Assembly (NCBI RefSeq): GCF_014931565.1 | Contig: NZ_CP063353.1 | Span: 2,356,001 to 2,420,000, forward strand | Origin: Clostridium sp. 'deep sea' | GTDB lineage: Bacteria > Bacillota > UBA994 > PWPR01 | Reading direction: 5' to 3' | Length of the DNA: 64,000 nt | Shown: positions 28,443 to 36,731 of the stretch, one piece after another | Layout: each line of letters opens with the position of its first letter | How positions within the stretch are numbered: the first letter of the stretch is position 1 | Program-made: the position numbers and the translations under genes | The notes under the pieces: generated by a model | What the model was told of the DNA's origin: nothing | The model's database searches: none | What the model saw: the letters and a program-made list of their open reading frames with translations, nothing else

Positions 28443-29417
28443 TTACTTACCTCCCAATTTTCCAGCAAAGTGACACGACACTGAGTGTTTATTTTGCTTA
28501 TTTATTAACTCCGGTGCTGTTTCTTTACACCTTGCTTTGGCGTAAGGGCATCGGGGGTGAAAGCTACACCCTGTTGGTGGATTAAGAGGACTAGGTATAT
28601 CCCCTGTTAAAACTATTTCATTGCGTTTTGCTAATGGATCTGGCACTGGTACAGCAGAGAGCAACGCCTTTGTGTAAGGATGTTGAGCATTAGTATATAA
28701 ATCCTCTGTGTTTGCTAGTTCAACTATTTTACCTAAATACATTACTGCTACTCGGTCACAAATATGTCTAACTACTCCCAAGTCATGGGCAATAAATAAA
28801 TATGATAAAGCCAATTCTTTTTGCAAATCTTGTAGTAAATTTATTACCTGAGCCTGAACCGATACATCGAGAGCAGAAACAGGTTCATCACAAACTACAA
28901 ATTGTGGTTTTACAGCCAGTGCTCTTGCTATGCCAATTCGTTGTCTTTGACCACCACTAAACTCGTGTGGATATCTATTTTTATAGCTAGGATCAATACC
29001 AACTCTATCTAGCAATTGCTCTACCCTAAGGTTTTTTTCTTTGCCAGTAACAAGCTTGTGTATTTCCAGTGCTTCAGCTATGGTATTGCCAATCTTCCAA
29101 CGTGGATTTAAGGAAGCAAAAGGGTCTTGAAAGACAATCTGCATTTTTTTTCGGTATAATCTCATTTTATTGCTGTTTAATTTACAGATATTTTCACCCT
29201 CAAAAAACACCTCACCACTAGTTGGCTCAGTTAGTCTTAAAACAGACATACCTGTTGTTGATTTACCACAACCTGATTCGCCTACAAGCCCTAGTGTTTC
29301 TCCAGCTTGGAGTGAAAAGCTAACACCATCAACTGCTTTAACTGTAGCCTGTTTTCGCCAATTAACACTTATAGGGTAATGCTTTTTCAGGTCCTTTACT
29401 TCTAACAGTTTACTCAT
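28443..29417 (-). CDS. oppF: Peptide ABC transporter ATP-binding protein, OppF type
   Basis: The protein has 324 residues with Walker [10 protein letters not shown], the Q-loop, ABC signature SGGQRQR, Walker B FVVCDEP and the switch histidine in IAHDLG. The C-terminal oligopeptide/dipeptide extension has the CSFHPRCPYAKARC cysteines, which bind a 4Fe-4S cluster in some Opp proteins. Its start overlaps the OppD stop by four bases. Confidence 0.95.
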   Translation of the reverse strand: MSKLLEVKDLKKHYPISVNWRKQATVKAVDGVSFSLQAGETLGLVGESGCGKSTTGMSVLRLTEPTSGEVFFEGENICKLNSNKMRLYRKKMQIVFQDPFASLNPRWKIGNTIAEALEIHKLVTGKEKNLRVEQLLDRVGIDPSYKNRYPHEFSGGQRQRIGIARALAVKPQFVVCDEPVSALDVSVQAQVINLLQDLQKELALSYLFIAHDLGVVRHICDRVAVMYLGKIVELANTEDLYTNAQHPYTKALLSAVPVPDPLAKRNEIVLTGDIPSPLNPPTGCSFHPRCPYAKARCKETAPELINKQNKHSVSCHFAGKLGGK

Positions 29418-30394
29418 TGATGGCTCACCTCACTCTCTGTACTAGCATGAAAACAGGCAACTTTATGTCCTGCTATATCTCTTAGCTTAGGTACTTGTTT
29501 TTGGCATTTTGCAGTAGCTTTTTCACACCTAGGGTGAAATGGACAACCCTTTGGCATATTGCTTAATGTTGGCACTGTGCCTGTTATTTGATTTAATCTC
29601 TTGGCTTTTTTAGAAACATCAGGTACCGATCGAAGAAGCCCCTGTGTATAGGGATGTTGAGGTCGGTAAAATATTTGCTCCACAGAAGCCTCTTCGACCA
29701 GTGTACCTAAATACATAACTGCAACTCTATCTGCCATTTCAGCAACAACACCTAAGTCATGAGTTATAAATAAAATTGCAGTATTAAACTCTTTTTGAAG
29801 CTTACGCATCAGCCGTAATATTTGCGCCTGGATAGTAACATCAAGAGCCGTTGTTGGCTCATCTGCTATCAGTAACTTTGGCTCACATGCTAAAGCCATT
29901 GCTATCATAGCCCGTTGTCTCATACCACCGCTCATTTGGTGTGGATACTGCTCTGCACGTCGCTCTGGGGTAGCTATTCCAACATGATCCATCATTTCTA
30001 CGGCTTTTTTCCAAGCCTCTTTTTTTGATGCCCCAGTATGAACTCGCACTGTTTCAGCTATTTGCTCGCCTACTTTAATCACTGGATTAAGTGAAGTCAT
30101 AGGCTCTTGAAATATCATAGCTATATCTTTACCCCTAATTGTTTGCATGTATTTATCGCTTTGTTTAGCTAAATCAGTTTTATTAAACAACATACTACCA
30201 TCTGCAATTACGCCTGGAGATGATAAGAGTTGCATTAAGGCGTGGGCGGTTGTTGATTTACCACAGCCAGATTCTCCTACAATAGCTAATGTCTCTCCAC
30301 TATTAATTTCAAAGCTTATACCTTTAACAGCCTTAACAGTTCCCTCTTCTACAGGAAAATGTACGTGCAAATTATCTACTTTTATTAAAGTCAT
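29414..30394 (-). CDS. oppD: Peptide ABC transporter ATP-binding protein, OppD type
   Basis: The protein has about 326 residues with Walker [10 protein letters not shown], signature SGGMRQR, Walker B LLIADEP and switch [13 protein letters not shown]. The C-terminal CPFHPRCEKATAKC cysteine motif is present. It pairs with OppF as the ATPase heterodimer. The ATG at 30394, seven bases after GGTGGG, is preferred over the ATG two codons earlier. It starts 47 bp after the binding-protein stop. Confidence 0.94.
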   Translation of the reverse strand: MTLIKVDNLHVHFPVEEGTVKAVKGISFEINSGETLAIVGESGCGKSTTAHALMQLLSSPGVIADGSMLFNKTDLAKQSDKYMQTIRGKDIAMIFQEPMTSLNPVIKVGEQIAETVRVHTGASKKEAWKKAVEMMDHVGIATPERRAEQYPHQMSGGMRQRAMIAMALACEPKLLIADEPTTALDVTIQAQILRLMRKLQKEFNTAILFITHDLGVVAEMADRVAVMYLGTLVEEASVEQIFYRPQHPYTQGLLRSVPDVSKKAKRLNQITGTVPTLSNMPKGCPFHPRCEKATAKCQKQVPKLRDIAGHKVACFHASTESEVSHQ

Positions 30395-30441
30395 TTTCAT
30401 CCCACCAAAAATTTTTTACAAGCTATATCTTGTAGTTATTT

Positions 30442-31989
30442 TTATTTCCAACTCGCATCAACTAGTCGAATAGTCTCATCTGGACGAGCCTTCCAGTTAA
30501 TACGTGTACTAACACCATAAAGATCTTCTTGCTGGTATAGTGTTACAAAGGCTGCATCATCATATATTTTTTGAATTACTTGATGATACATCTCAACTCT
30601 GTTATTTTCATCAATTGTTTTAAGTGCTGTATTTAAAGTATTGTCTAAAAACTCAGTGGTTTTAGCATCTGCTTGATAGTAGCGAGTAACTAGTGCTGAA
30701 TTTAACCAAAAGTTTAAGGTGCTACCAGCATCAAAGGTACTGCTACCCCAACCAATTAACCATAAATCATAATCCATTGTTCCTTGCAGGGTTTTTGTGG
30801 CGTAGTTTCCCCATTCTTCAAATGTTAAGTCAATTTCAAAACCAGCCTGTTCAAGCTGTAGCTTAACTGCCTCTGCAACCTCTTTGTCCATAATATATCT
30901 GCCATTAGGAGAACCTAATCTTAGCTTTAAACCATCCCCATAACCGGCTTCTTTTAGTAATTGTTTAGCTTTTTCTGGATTATATCCATAGGGCTTTAAG
31001 TCTTTTTTATAGCCTAAATCAAAATTACCTACAGGTTGTGAGCTTGCTGTAGCTCTACCACCAAAGATGTTTTCTATAATGCTATCCACATCAATGGCAT
31101 AATTTACTGCTTGGCGAACTCTCACATCACTAACGGCTGAGTTTTTGGTAGTGAATGGCAACATAATAAAACGTGTACTACTTACACTTTCAACCGCAGT
31201 TTTATCATTTTTTTCTAAATCTGCAACCTGATGTGGTGGTAAGTTTACAATTAAATCAGCCTCACCCTTTTGTAACGCCATAACTCTTGCGGCTGCTTCA
31301 GGTACAGGTTTAAATACCACTTTTTTAACCTCGGGCTCACCACCCCAATACTTATCATTAGCAACAAGCTCTACACTCTCATCTTTCACCCATTTACTTA
31401 GTTTATATGGGCCACTACCTAATGGTTTAAGTGCAAACTGTTCTTTACCAACTTCTTTTACATAATGCTCTGGAACAAGCCTTAATGCTGATAATCTAGT
31501 AAGCAGTAGTGGGTATGGGCCATCTGTTTCCATTGTTAGATTAAAGTCATTATCTACTGTTATTTTTTTAATGGCTTTGAAATTGCCAATTTGAGCGCTT
31601 TTATTCTCTGGCTTTAAGATTCTCTCAATTGAAAACTTAACGTCTGAGGCAGTAAGTTGCTCTCCATCATGAAAATATACATCATCACGTAATTCAAACT
31701 TCCAAGTTGTTTCGTTTACCGCTGTCCAGTTTTTTGCAACCGAAGCTGTTACTTTCATATCATCACCTTGGTCTAAAAAGGTATCATATAGCTGGCGATC
31801 AATATTATAAGTTGGTCCCTCTGAATGCATTCCTGGGTCTAAGGTGGTAGCATCTACTCCTTGTAAAACGGTAAACACTTTTTCCTGATCTGTATCAGGA
31901 CCTGCATTATTACATCCGGTATAAGCCAATAACATAGTTACTAAAAGCAGCATAGCGCTAAACTTTTTTAGTGTATTTTGTTTTTTCAT
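30442..31989 (-). CDS. Peptide-binding lipoprotein 1 (Ile T-box), family 5 SBP
   Basis: The protein has 515 residues with a lipoprotein signal (lipobox AYTGC) and the SBP family 5 fold of DppA/OppA proteins. Segments shared by all five T-box paralogues are VLQGVDATTLDPGMHSE, PVPEAAARVMALQKGEAD, MDKEVAEA and WLIGWGSSTFDAG. It captures peptides outside the membrane and delivers them to OppBC. It is the only T-box paralogue followed directly by permease and ATPase genes. Transcription is gated by a T-box with an AUC (Ile) specifier, so its ligand may be Ile-containing peptides (inference). Confidence 0.93.
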   Translation of the reverse strand: MKKQNTLKKFSAMLLLVTMLLAYTGCNNAGPDTDQEKVFTVLQGVDATTLDPGMHSEGPTYNIDRQLYDTFLDQGDDMKVTASVAKNWTAVNETTWKFELRDDVYFHDGEQLTASDVKFSIERILKPENKSAQIGNFKAIKKITVDNDFNLTMETDGPYPLLLTRLSALRLVPEHYVKEVGKEQFALKPLGSGPYKLSKWVKDESVELVANDKYWGGEPEVKKVVFKPVPEAAARVMALQKGEADLIVNLPPHQVADLEKNDKTAVESVSSTRFIMLPFTTKNSAVSDVRVRQAVNYAIDVDSIIENIFGGRATASSQPVGNFDLGYKKDLKPYGYNPEKAKQLLKEAGYGDGLKLRLGSPNGRYIMDKEVAEAVKLQLEQAGFEIDLTFEEWGNYATKTLQGTMDYDLWLIGWGSSTFDAGSTLNFWLNSALVTRYYQADAKTTEFLDNTLNTALKTIDENNRVEMYHQVIQKIYDDAAFVTLYQQEDLYGVSTRINWKARPDETIRLVDASWK

Positions 31990-32103
31990 TGAGAAACCTC
32001 CGAGTATTTTTTTTAAGCTATTATTAAAGTTTCAAAGCAATGTATCAAGCTAATACTGGAATTGAACCACTAGTATAATTAAATTTGTTCATAAAAAACA
32101 AAA

Positions 32104-32390
32104 AACCCGTCTCTTTGTAAGAGACGGGTTATATTCCCGTGGTACCACTCTTGTTTCAAATATGACTAAACAAAGCCATATTCAACACTTAGCAGGATAC
32201 TATCATATCCCCTTCCTGATAACGGTGGAATACCGTTTACCTTACTTATAGTTCAGGTGCAAGCTCAAGGGTGATGTTTTGTTAAGTAGGAAGTACCGGT
32301 TTCCACCTTATCCGGCTCTCTGTAACTATACTTCAAAAAACGAAATCCCTATCACAGCTGTGATTACTTTATTGCTTAAATTTAATAAGC
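32104..32390 (-). promoter_or_regulatory. T-box riboswitch 1, specifier AUC (Ile)
   Basis: The T-box sequence AAGAGTGGTACCACGGG lies at 32136-32152 and the terminator AACCCGTCTC/GAGACGGGTT at 32104-32130. Stem I has AGAGAGCCGG and the downstream lower helix AGGG/CCCU. The specifier loop reads AAC-AUC-A directly before CCCU-UGAGC, and the upper helix pairs UACUU and AACAA with the opposite strand. Uncharged tRNA-Ile should favour antitermination into binding protein 1 and oppDFBC. Confidence 0.9.
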
Positions 32391-32419
32391 ACTATACCAT
32401 GACGTGTTACCTCCGTCAA
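32391..32419 (-). promoter_or_regulatory. Promoter of T-box 1 with inverted repeat in the spacer
   Basis: TTGACG, 17-bp spacer, TATAGT. TGACG...CGTCA arms (32400-32418) lie in and around the -35 element and spacer, as at T-boxes 2 and 3. Confidence 0.75.
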
Positions 32420-32547
32420 GGCTTTTTTAAAAATTTCTCAATATTTTATGAATATTTATACACTTGAATGTATATTATGCAATTTAAATCCTATATCTTG
32501 TTGTTATATACCGTTTTTTGGTAAAAAAATAATAGGCCCTATGAATA

Positions 32548-34104
32548 CTACTGAATATTTTTCCAACTAGCTTCGTATACCCTAATAGACTCATCAGGTC
32601 GTGGTTGCCAGTTTATTCTATTGCTAACTCCATATAAATCTACCTGTTGATAGAGATTTACAAAGGTAGCATCGTTATATATTTTATTAGTAATTTGCTG
32701 ATAAATGTTTATTCTATCCTGCTCGTTTATTTCAGTTAAAGCCTGCTTTATTAATTGATTTAGTTCATCATTTGTTTGTTTATCAGTTTGGTAATAACAA
32801 GTTTTGAGTGACGAATTTAACCAAAAGTTAAGGGTGTTACCAGCATCAAAGGTACTACTTCCCCAACCAATTAACCAGATATCATACTTAAGTTCTCCAG
32901 CAAAAAGTTCTGCTACATAATTACCCCATTCAGGAAAACTCAATTCAACCTCAAATCCAACCTGCTCTAACTGATTTTTAATGGCCTCCGCCACTTCTTT
33001 ATCCATAATATATCTGCCTGTAGGTGCACCCATTGTTATTTTAAGACCCTGTTCATAACCAGCCTCTTTTAAAAGCTGTTTAGCCTTTTCAGGGTTATAT
33101 CCATAGGGTTTTAGGTCTCTATTAAAGCCTAAATCATAACTACCAACTGGCTGAGAACTGGGTTTAGCATTGCCAGAAAATATATTATCAATAATGCTAT
33201 TAACATCTATTGCATAGTTAAGGGCTTGCCTAACTTTTAAGTCCTTCATTTTTTCATTACGGGTAGTTATGGGTAGCATGATAAACCTTACACTATCCAC
33301 TTGCTCTACACTGGCTTTTTCACTATTATTTATTTGCTCCACCTGATGAGGTGGAACATTCACTATGATATCGGCTTCACCTTTTTGCAAGGCCATAATC
33401 CGAGATGCCGCCTCGGGTACTGGCTTAAATTTTATGTTTTGAATTTTAGGTTTTCCTTGCCAGTAGTTCTCATTAGCAGTGAAAAGTACGTATTCGTCTT
33501 TTATCCACTCTTTAAGTTTATAAGGTCCACTGCCGATAGGTTTTAAACTAAATTGCTGGTTTCCAACCTCTTTAATATAATGTTCTGGCACTATTCTGAG
33601 CGAAGCTAAACGGGTTAATAATAATGGATAAGGCTCTGTTGTTTTAATGGTTAAATTATAATCTCCATTAGTTTCAATGGCCTTAACCGCTTTATAGTCT
33701 CCTATTTTTGAGCTCTTATTGTTGGGGTCTAAAATTCTTTCTATTGAAAACTTTACATCCTTAGTCGTTAGTTGTTTACCATCATGAAAGTAGATATCAT
33801 CACGTAATTCAAACTGCCATGTTGTATCATTTAACATTTTCCAAGACTTTGCAACTAAGGGTATGATCTTCATCTCTGTATCTTGGTCTAAAAAGGTATC
33901 AAATAGCTGTTTTTCTATATTTGCTGTAGGCCCTTCGGAATGCATGCCAGGATCCAGAGTTGTAGCATCTACCCCTTGTAAAATTATCAATGTATCATTT
34001 TCATTAGTTGTTGCTTGATTTTTGCCACAACCAGAGCCCGCTATCGCTATTGCTATTAGTAAAATTATTAAACTTATTCTTTTGGTAAAAGTTGATTTCA
34101 TCAT
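32548..34104 (-). CDS. Peptide-binding lipoprotein 2 (Val T-box), family 5 SBP
   Basis: The protein has 518 residues with a lipoprotein signal (lipobox AGSGC) and the same family 5 fold and motifs as its four paralogues (ILQGVDATTLDPGMHSE, PVPEAASRIMALQKGEAD, WLIGWGSSTFDAGNT). No permease gene is attached. The next element downstream is the promoter of T-box 1, so the protein must use permeases encoded elsewhere, most likely those of the two flanking opp operons. Its leader has a GUC (Val) specifier. A short ORF overlaps its first 100 bases. Confidence 0.92.
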   Translation of the reverse strand: MMKSTFTKRISLIILLIAIAIAGSGCGKNQATTNENDTLIILQGVDATTLDPGMHSEGPTANIEKQLFDTFLDQDTEMKIIPLVAKSWKMLNDTTWQFELRDDIYFHDGKQLTTKDVKFSIERILDPNNKSSKIGDYKAVKAIETNGDYNLTIKTTEPYPLLLTRLASLRIVPEHYIKEVGNQQFSLKPIGSGPYKLKEWIKDEYVLFTANENYWQGKPKIQNIKFKPVPEAASRIMALQKGEADIIVNVPPHQVEQINNSEKASVEQVDSVRFIMLPITTRNEKMKDLKVRQALNYAIDVNSIIDNIFSGNAKPSSQPVGSYDLGFNRDLKPYGYNPEKAKQLLKEAGYEQGLKITMGAPTGRYIMDKEVAEAIKNQLEQVGFEVELSFPEWGNYVAELFAGELKYDIWLIGWGSSTFDAGNTLNFWLNSSLKTCYYQTDKQTNDELNQLIKQALTEINEQDRINIYQQITNKIYNDATFVNLYQQVDLYGVSNRINWQPRPDESIRVYEASWKNIQ

Positions 34105-34225
34105 TTAGATAACCTCCGTATTTTTGGGCAGTTATGTTGATATTATTTAAGGCAACTTTATTTTTAAAGACGCCCTGGAAATACACCATAAAAGCTGAAA
34201 AAACGTTAATTAGGTATTTCTCCAT
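34004..34225 (-). CDS. Upstream ORF overlapping binding protein 2
   Basis: A 73-codon ORF begins MEKYLINVF. It has a strong RBS (AGGGAGGTG) between the T-box 2 terminator and the SBP start and overlaps the SBP in another frame. Val codons occur at positions 8, 14, 19 and 24. It could be a translated leader that modulates SBP translation, or chance. Part of its downstream half is simply the out-of-frame SBP signal-peptide region. Confidence 0.35.
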   Translation of the reverse strand: MEKYLINVFSAFMVYFQGVFKNKVALNNINITAQKYGGYLNDEINFYQKNKFNNFTNSNSDSGLWLWQKSSNN

Positions 34226-34320
34226 GATTTTCACCTCCCTTTACATACTAAATTAGTATGTCTTGCGCTTGTTTTATTAAAGTGATTAACTTAAATCACT
34301 AAATAATCTTAAAAAACAAA

Positions 34321-34602
34321 AAACTCGTCTCTTAATAATAATAGAGACGAGTTTAAACCCGTGGTACCACTCTTTTTCTGTATGTAAAAAAAACACACAG
34401 CACTTAGCAGGATACAATCATATCCTCTTCCTTGTAACGGTGGAAAAACCGCTCACCCTAATCTTATTTCAGGATCATAGCTCAGGGGCGACTTCGAAAG
34501 CTGTAGGTAGTACCGGCTCACACCAAACCCGGCTCTCTGTGACTTTACTGCTATCTACTATTCCCCATCGATGCTAATTTATTTTGCTTAAATTTATAAA
34601 GC
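34321..34602 (-). promoter_or_regulatory. T-box riboswitch 2, specifier GUC (Val)
   Basis: The T-box AGAGTGGTACCACGGG lies at 34358-34374, with the terminator stem ACTCGTCTC/GAGACGAGT at 34321-34354. Stem I has AGAGAGCCGGG. The specifier loop is GAA-GUC-G, directly followed by CCCC (pairing with GGGG) and UGAGC. The opposite loop strand is AATAGTA. It responds to uncharged tRNA-Val by inference. Confidence 0.9.
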
Positions 34603-34631
34603 AATATACCATGACGTGTTACCGCCGTCAA
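34603..34631 (-). promoter_or_regulatory. Promoter of T-box 2 with inverted repeat in the spacer
   Basis: TTGACG, 17-bp spacer, TATATT. TGACG/CGTCA arms at 34612-34630. Confidence 0.75.
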
Positions 34632-34699
34632 GTTTTTTTTAAGAGTTTTTTTATCTTTTAGCACAAAACAACCTAATATTATCCTTATACAACCATAAT

Positions 34700-36241
34700 T
34701 TACCTAAATGATGCCTCATATAAACGAATACTTTCATCAGGACGGGCTTTCCAATTAAGTCTACTACTGACCCCATACAAATCTACCTGCTGATAAAGAT
34801 TAACAAAACCAATATCGTTATTAACCTGTTTAATTATCTCCTGATAAGCTTTTTCACGCTGCTCATCATCAACAGTTTTTAGTGCCTTATTTAACAGGTT
34901 ATTTATTTTGTTATTAACTTGCTCATTTATTCGATAATAACAAGTATCATGCTCTGAATTAACCCAAAAATCCAGGGTGCTTCCAGCATCAAAGGTACTA
35001 TTACCCCAGCCAATAAGCCATAAATCGTAGTTGATTGTGCCAGCTAAAATTTGGCTTACATAGTTGCCCCACTCTGTAAATGTTAGCTTAACTTTTATGC
35101 CAACTTCTTCGAGTTGAGCTTTTATTGCTTCGGCTACTTCTTTGTCCATCATATATCTGCCAGATGGAGATCCCATTGTAATAGCTATTCCTTTTTCATA
35201 ACCAGCCTCTTTAAGCAATTGTTTAGCTTTTTCAGGATTATAACTAAGGGGCTTAAGGTTATTGTTGTACCCAAGGTCATAGCTAGCAATAGGCTGAGTG
35301 TTGGCTGTAGCTTTACCTGCAAATATATTTTGAATAATTGAGTTTACATCAATAGCATAGCTAATCGCTTCACGTACTTTTTTATTGTTAACTACTTCGT
35401 TTTTGGTGGTAAAGGGTAACATAATAAATCTAGAACTAGCTACCTCTTCAATCTTAGTATTTTTATTTTCCTCAATACTAGCTATTTGGTGAGGTGGTAA
35501 ATTTATAATTATATCAGCCTCACCCTTTTGCAATGCCATCACCCTTGCTGCCGCCTCTGGCACTGGCTTAAATACAAGCTCTTTAATTTCTGCTGCACCT
35601 AACCAATAGTCTTCATTTGCCTCTAAAGCAACGTACTCATCTTTTACCCATTCTTTTAGTTTATAGGGACCTGAACCAATTGGATTTAAGGCAAACTGCT
35701 GATTACCAACCTCTTTTACATAATGCTCTGGTACAATTCTTAGCCCTGCTAGTCTTGTTAACAAGAGCGGATAGGGGTTCTCTGTTTTGATTGTAACGGT
35801 GTATTGATCTACTACCTCAACACTGCTTATAGCACTATAGTTACTTAGCTGAGAACTTTTATTAGCTTTGTTAAGAATTCTATCAATAGAAAATTTAACA
35901 TCACTTGCAGTTAGCTGATCTCCATTATGGAACTTAATGTTTTCATGTAGTTTAAACTGCCATGTTGTTTCATTAATCATTTTATAACTCTTAGCTAGCC
36001 AAGGCTCAATTTTCATATCACTTGTTTGGTTTAACAAGGTATCATATATTTGACGTTCTATATTGCCAGTTGGTGTTTCTGAGTGCATTGCAGGATCTAA
36101 GGTTGTTGCATCTACTCCTTGCAGAACTGTTAAAGGTTTAGTTTCACTACTAGTATTGTTTGCAGTACATGCACTTGTTACTATTGCGGTAATTATTATG
36201 ATAATTATCGTTGCATATTTGGTAAAAGGAATTTTGGTCAT
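34700..36241 (-). CDS. Peptide-binding lipoprotein 3 (Leu T-box), family 5 SBP
   Basis: The protein has 513 residues with a lipoprotein signal (VTSAC) and the shared motifs VLQGVDATTLDPAMHSE, PVPEAAARVMALQKGEAD, MDKEVAEAI and WLIGWGNSTFDAGST. The RBS AAGGAG precedes the ATG. No permease gene follows. The leader has a CUC (Leu) specifier, suggesting induction by leucine shortage and uptake of Leu-containing peptides (inference). Confidence 0.92.
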   Translation of the reverse strand: MTKIPFTKYATIIIIIITAIVTSACTANNTSSETKPLTVLQGVDATTLDPAMHSETPTGNIERQIYDTLLNQTSDMKIEPWLAKSYKMINETTWQFKLHENIKFHNGDQLTASDVKFSIDRILNKANKSSQLSNYSAISSVEVVDQYTVTIKTENPYPLLLTRLAGLRIVPEHYVKEVGNQQFALNPIGSGPYKLKEWVKDEYVALEANEDYWLGAAEIKELVFKPVPEAAARVMALQKGEADIIINLPPHQIASIEENKNTKIEEVASSRFIMLPFTTKNEVVNNKKVREAISYAIDVNSIIQNIFAGKATANTQPIASYDLGYNNNLKPLSYNPEKAKQLLKEAGYEKGIAITMGSPSGRYMMDKEVAEAIKAQLEEVGIKVKLTFTEWGNYVSQILAGTINYDLWLIGWGNSTFDAGSTLDFWVNSEHDTCYYRINEQVNNKINNLLNKALKTVDDEQREKAYQEIIKQVNNDIGFVNLYQQVDLYGVSSRLNWKARPDESIRLYEASFR

Positions 36242-36320
36242 TTAGGGTATCTCCTTTAGATTTATTTGTTAATTTAGCTGTATTGTTATATTTAAGTTTT
36301 AAACCTAAGTCACTTTCCAT
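36150..36320 (-). CDS. Upstream ORF overlapping binding protein 3
   Basis: A 56-codon ORF begins MESDLGLKLKY after GGGGGTGATGGTC, between the T-box 3 terminator and the SBP, and overlaps the SBP start out of frame by 92 bases. Leu codons stand at positions 5, 7 and 9, matching the Leu specifier of this module. The MESD start recurs before binding protein 5. Leader-peptide function is speculative. Confidence 0.35.
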   Translation of the reverse strand: MESDLGLKLKYNNTAKLTNKSKGDTLNDQNSFYQICNDNYHNNYRNSNKCMYCKQY

Positions 36321-36407
36321 GACCATCACCCCCTTTTTTTCTAGGATTAATTCAAACAGGTTAACTAGCGCTGATTTTTTTGGCCTATATTTTCAGCTTT
36401 TAAATAC

Positions 36408-36682
36408 AAAAAACCCGTCTCTATATAAATTAAGAGACGAGTATTTTCCCGTGGTACCACTCTTTTTCCTAGTATAACACTAAGCACTTAGTAGGATACA
36501 ATCATATCCCCTTCCTGTTAACGGTGGAAATCCGTTTACCCTACTTTGTTCAGGTTCAGGCTCAAGAGTGAGTTCGTTTGTTGTATAGTACTGGGTTACA
36601 CCAAGCCCCAGCTCTCTGTAACTCTACTTCAAACTACTAATCCCTATCATAGCCTTTTTGCTTTTGCTTAAATTTAATATGC
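36408..36682 (-). promoter_or_regulatory. T-box riboswitch 3, specifier CUC (Leu)
   Basis: The T-box AGAGTGGTACCACGGG lies at about 36448-36463 and the terminator stem at 36411-36443. Stem I has AGAGAGCUGGGG. The upper helix GUUUG/CAAAC and lower helix AGGG/CUCU bracket a canonical specifier loop GAA-CUC-A opposite ATTAGTA. This is the clearest of the five specifier loops and sets the register for the others. Confidence 0.93.
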
Positions 36683-36712
36683 AATATACCATGACTGAAG
36701 TACCGCAGTCAA
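36683..36712 (-). promoter_or_regulatory. Promoter of T-box 3 with inverted repeat in the spacer
   Basis: TTGACT, 18-bp spacer, TATATT. The TGACTG/CAGTCA arms at 36692-36711 differ from those of modules 1 and 2 by a compensating change (G/C to T/A). Confidence 0.75.
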
Positions 36713-36731
36713 GTTCTTTTTTGTTGAGTGT

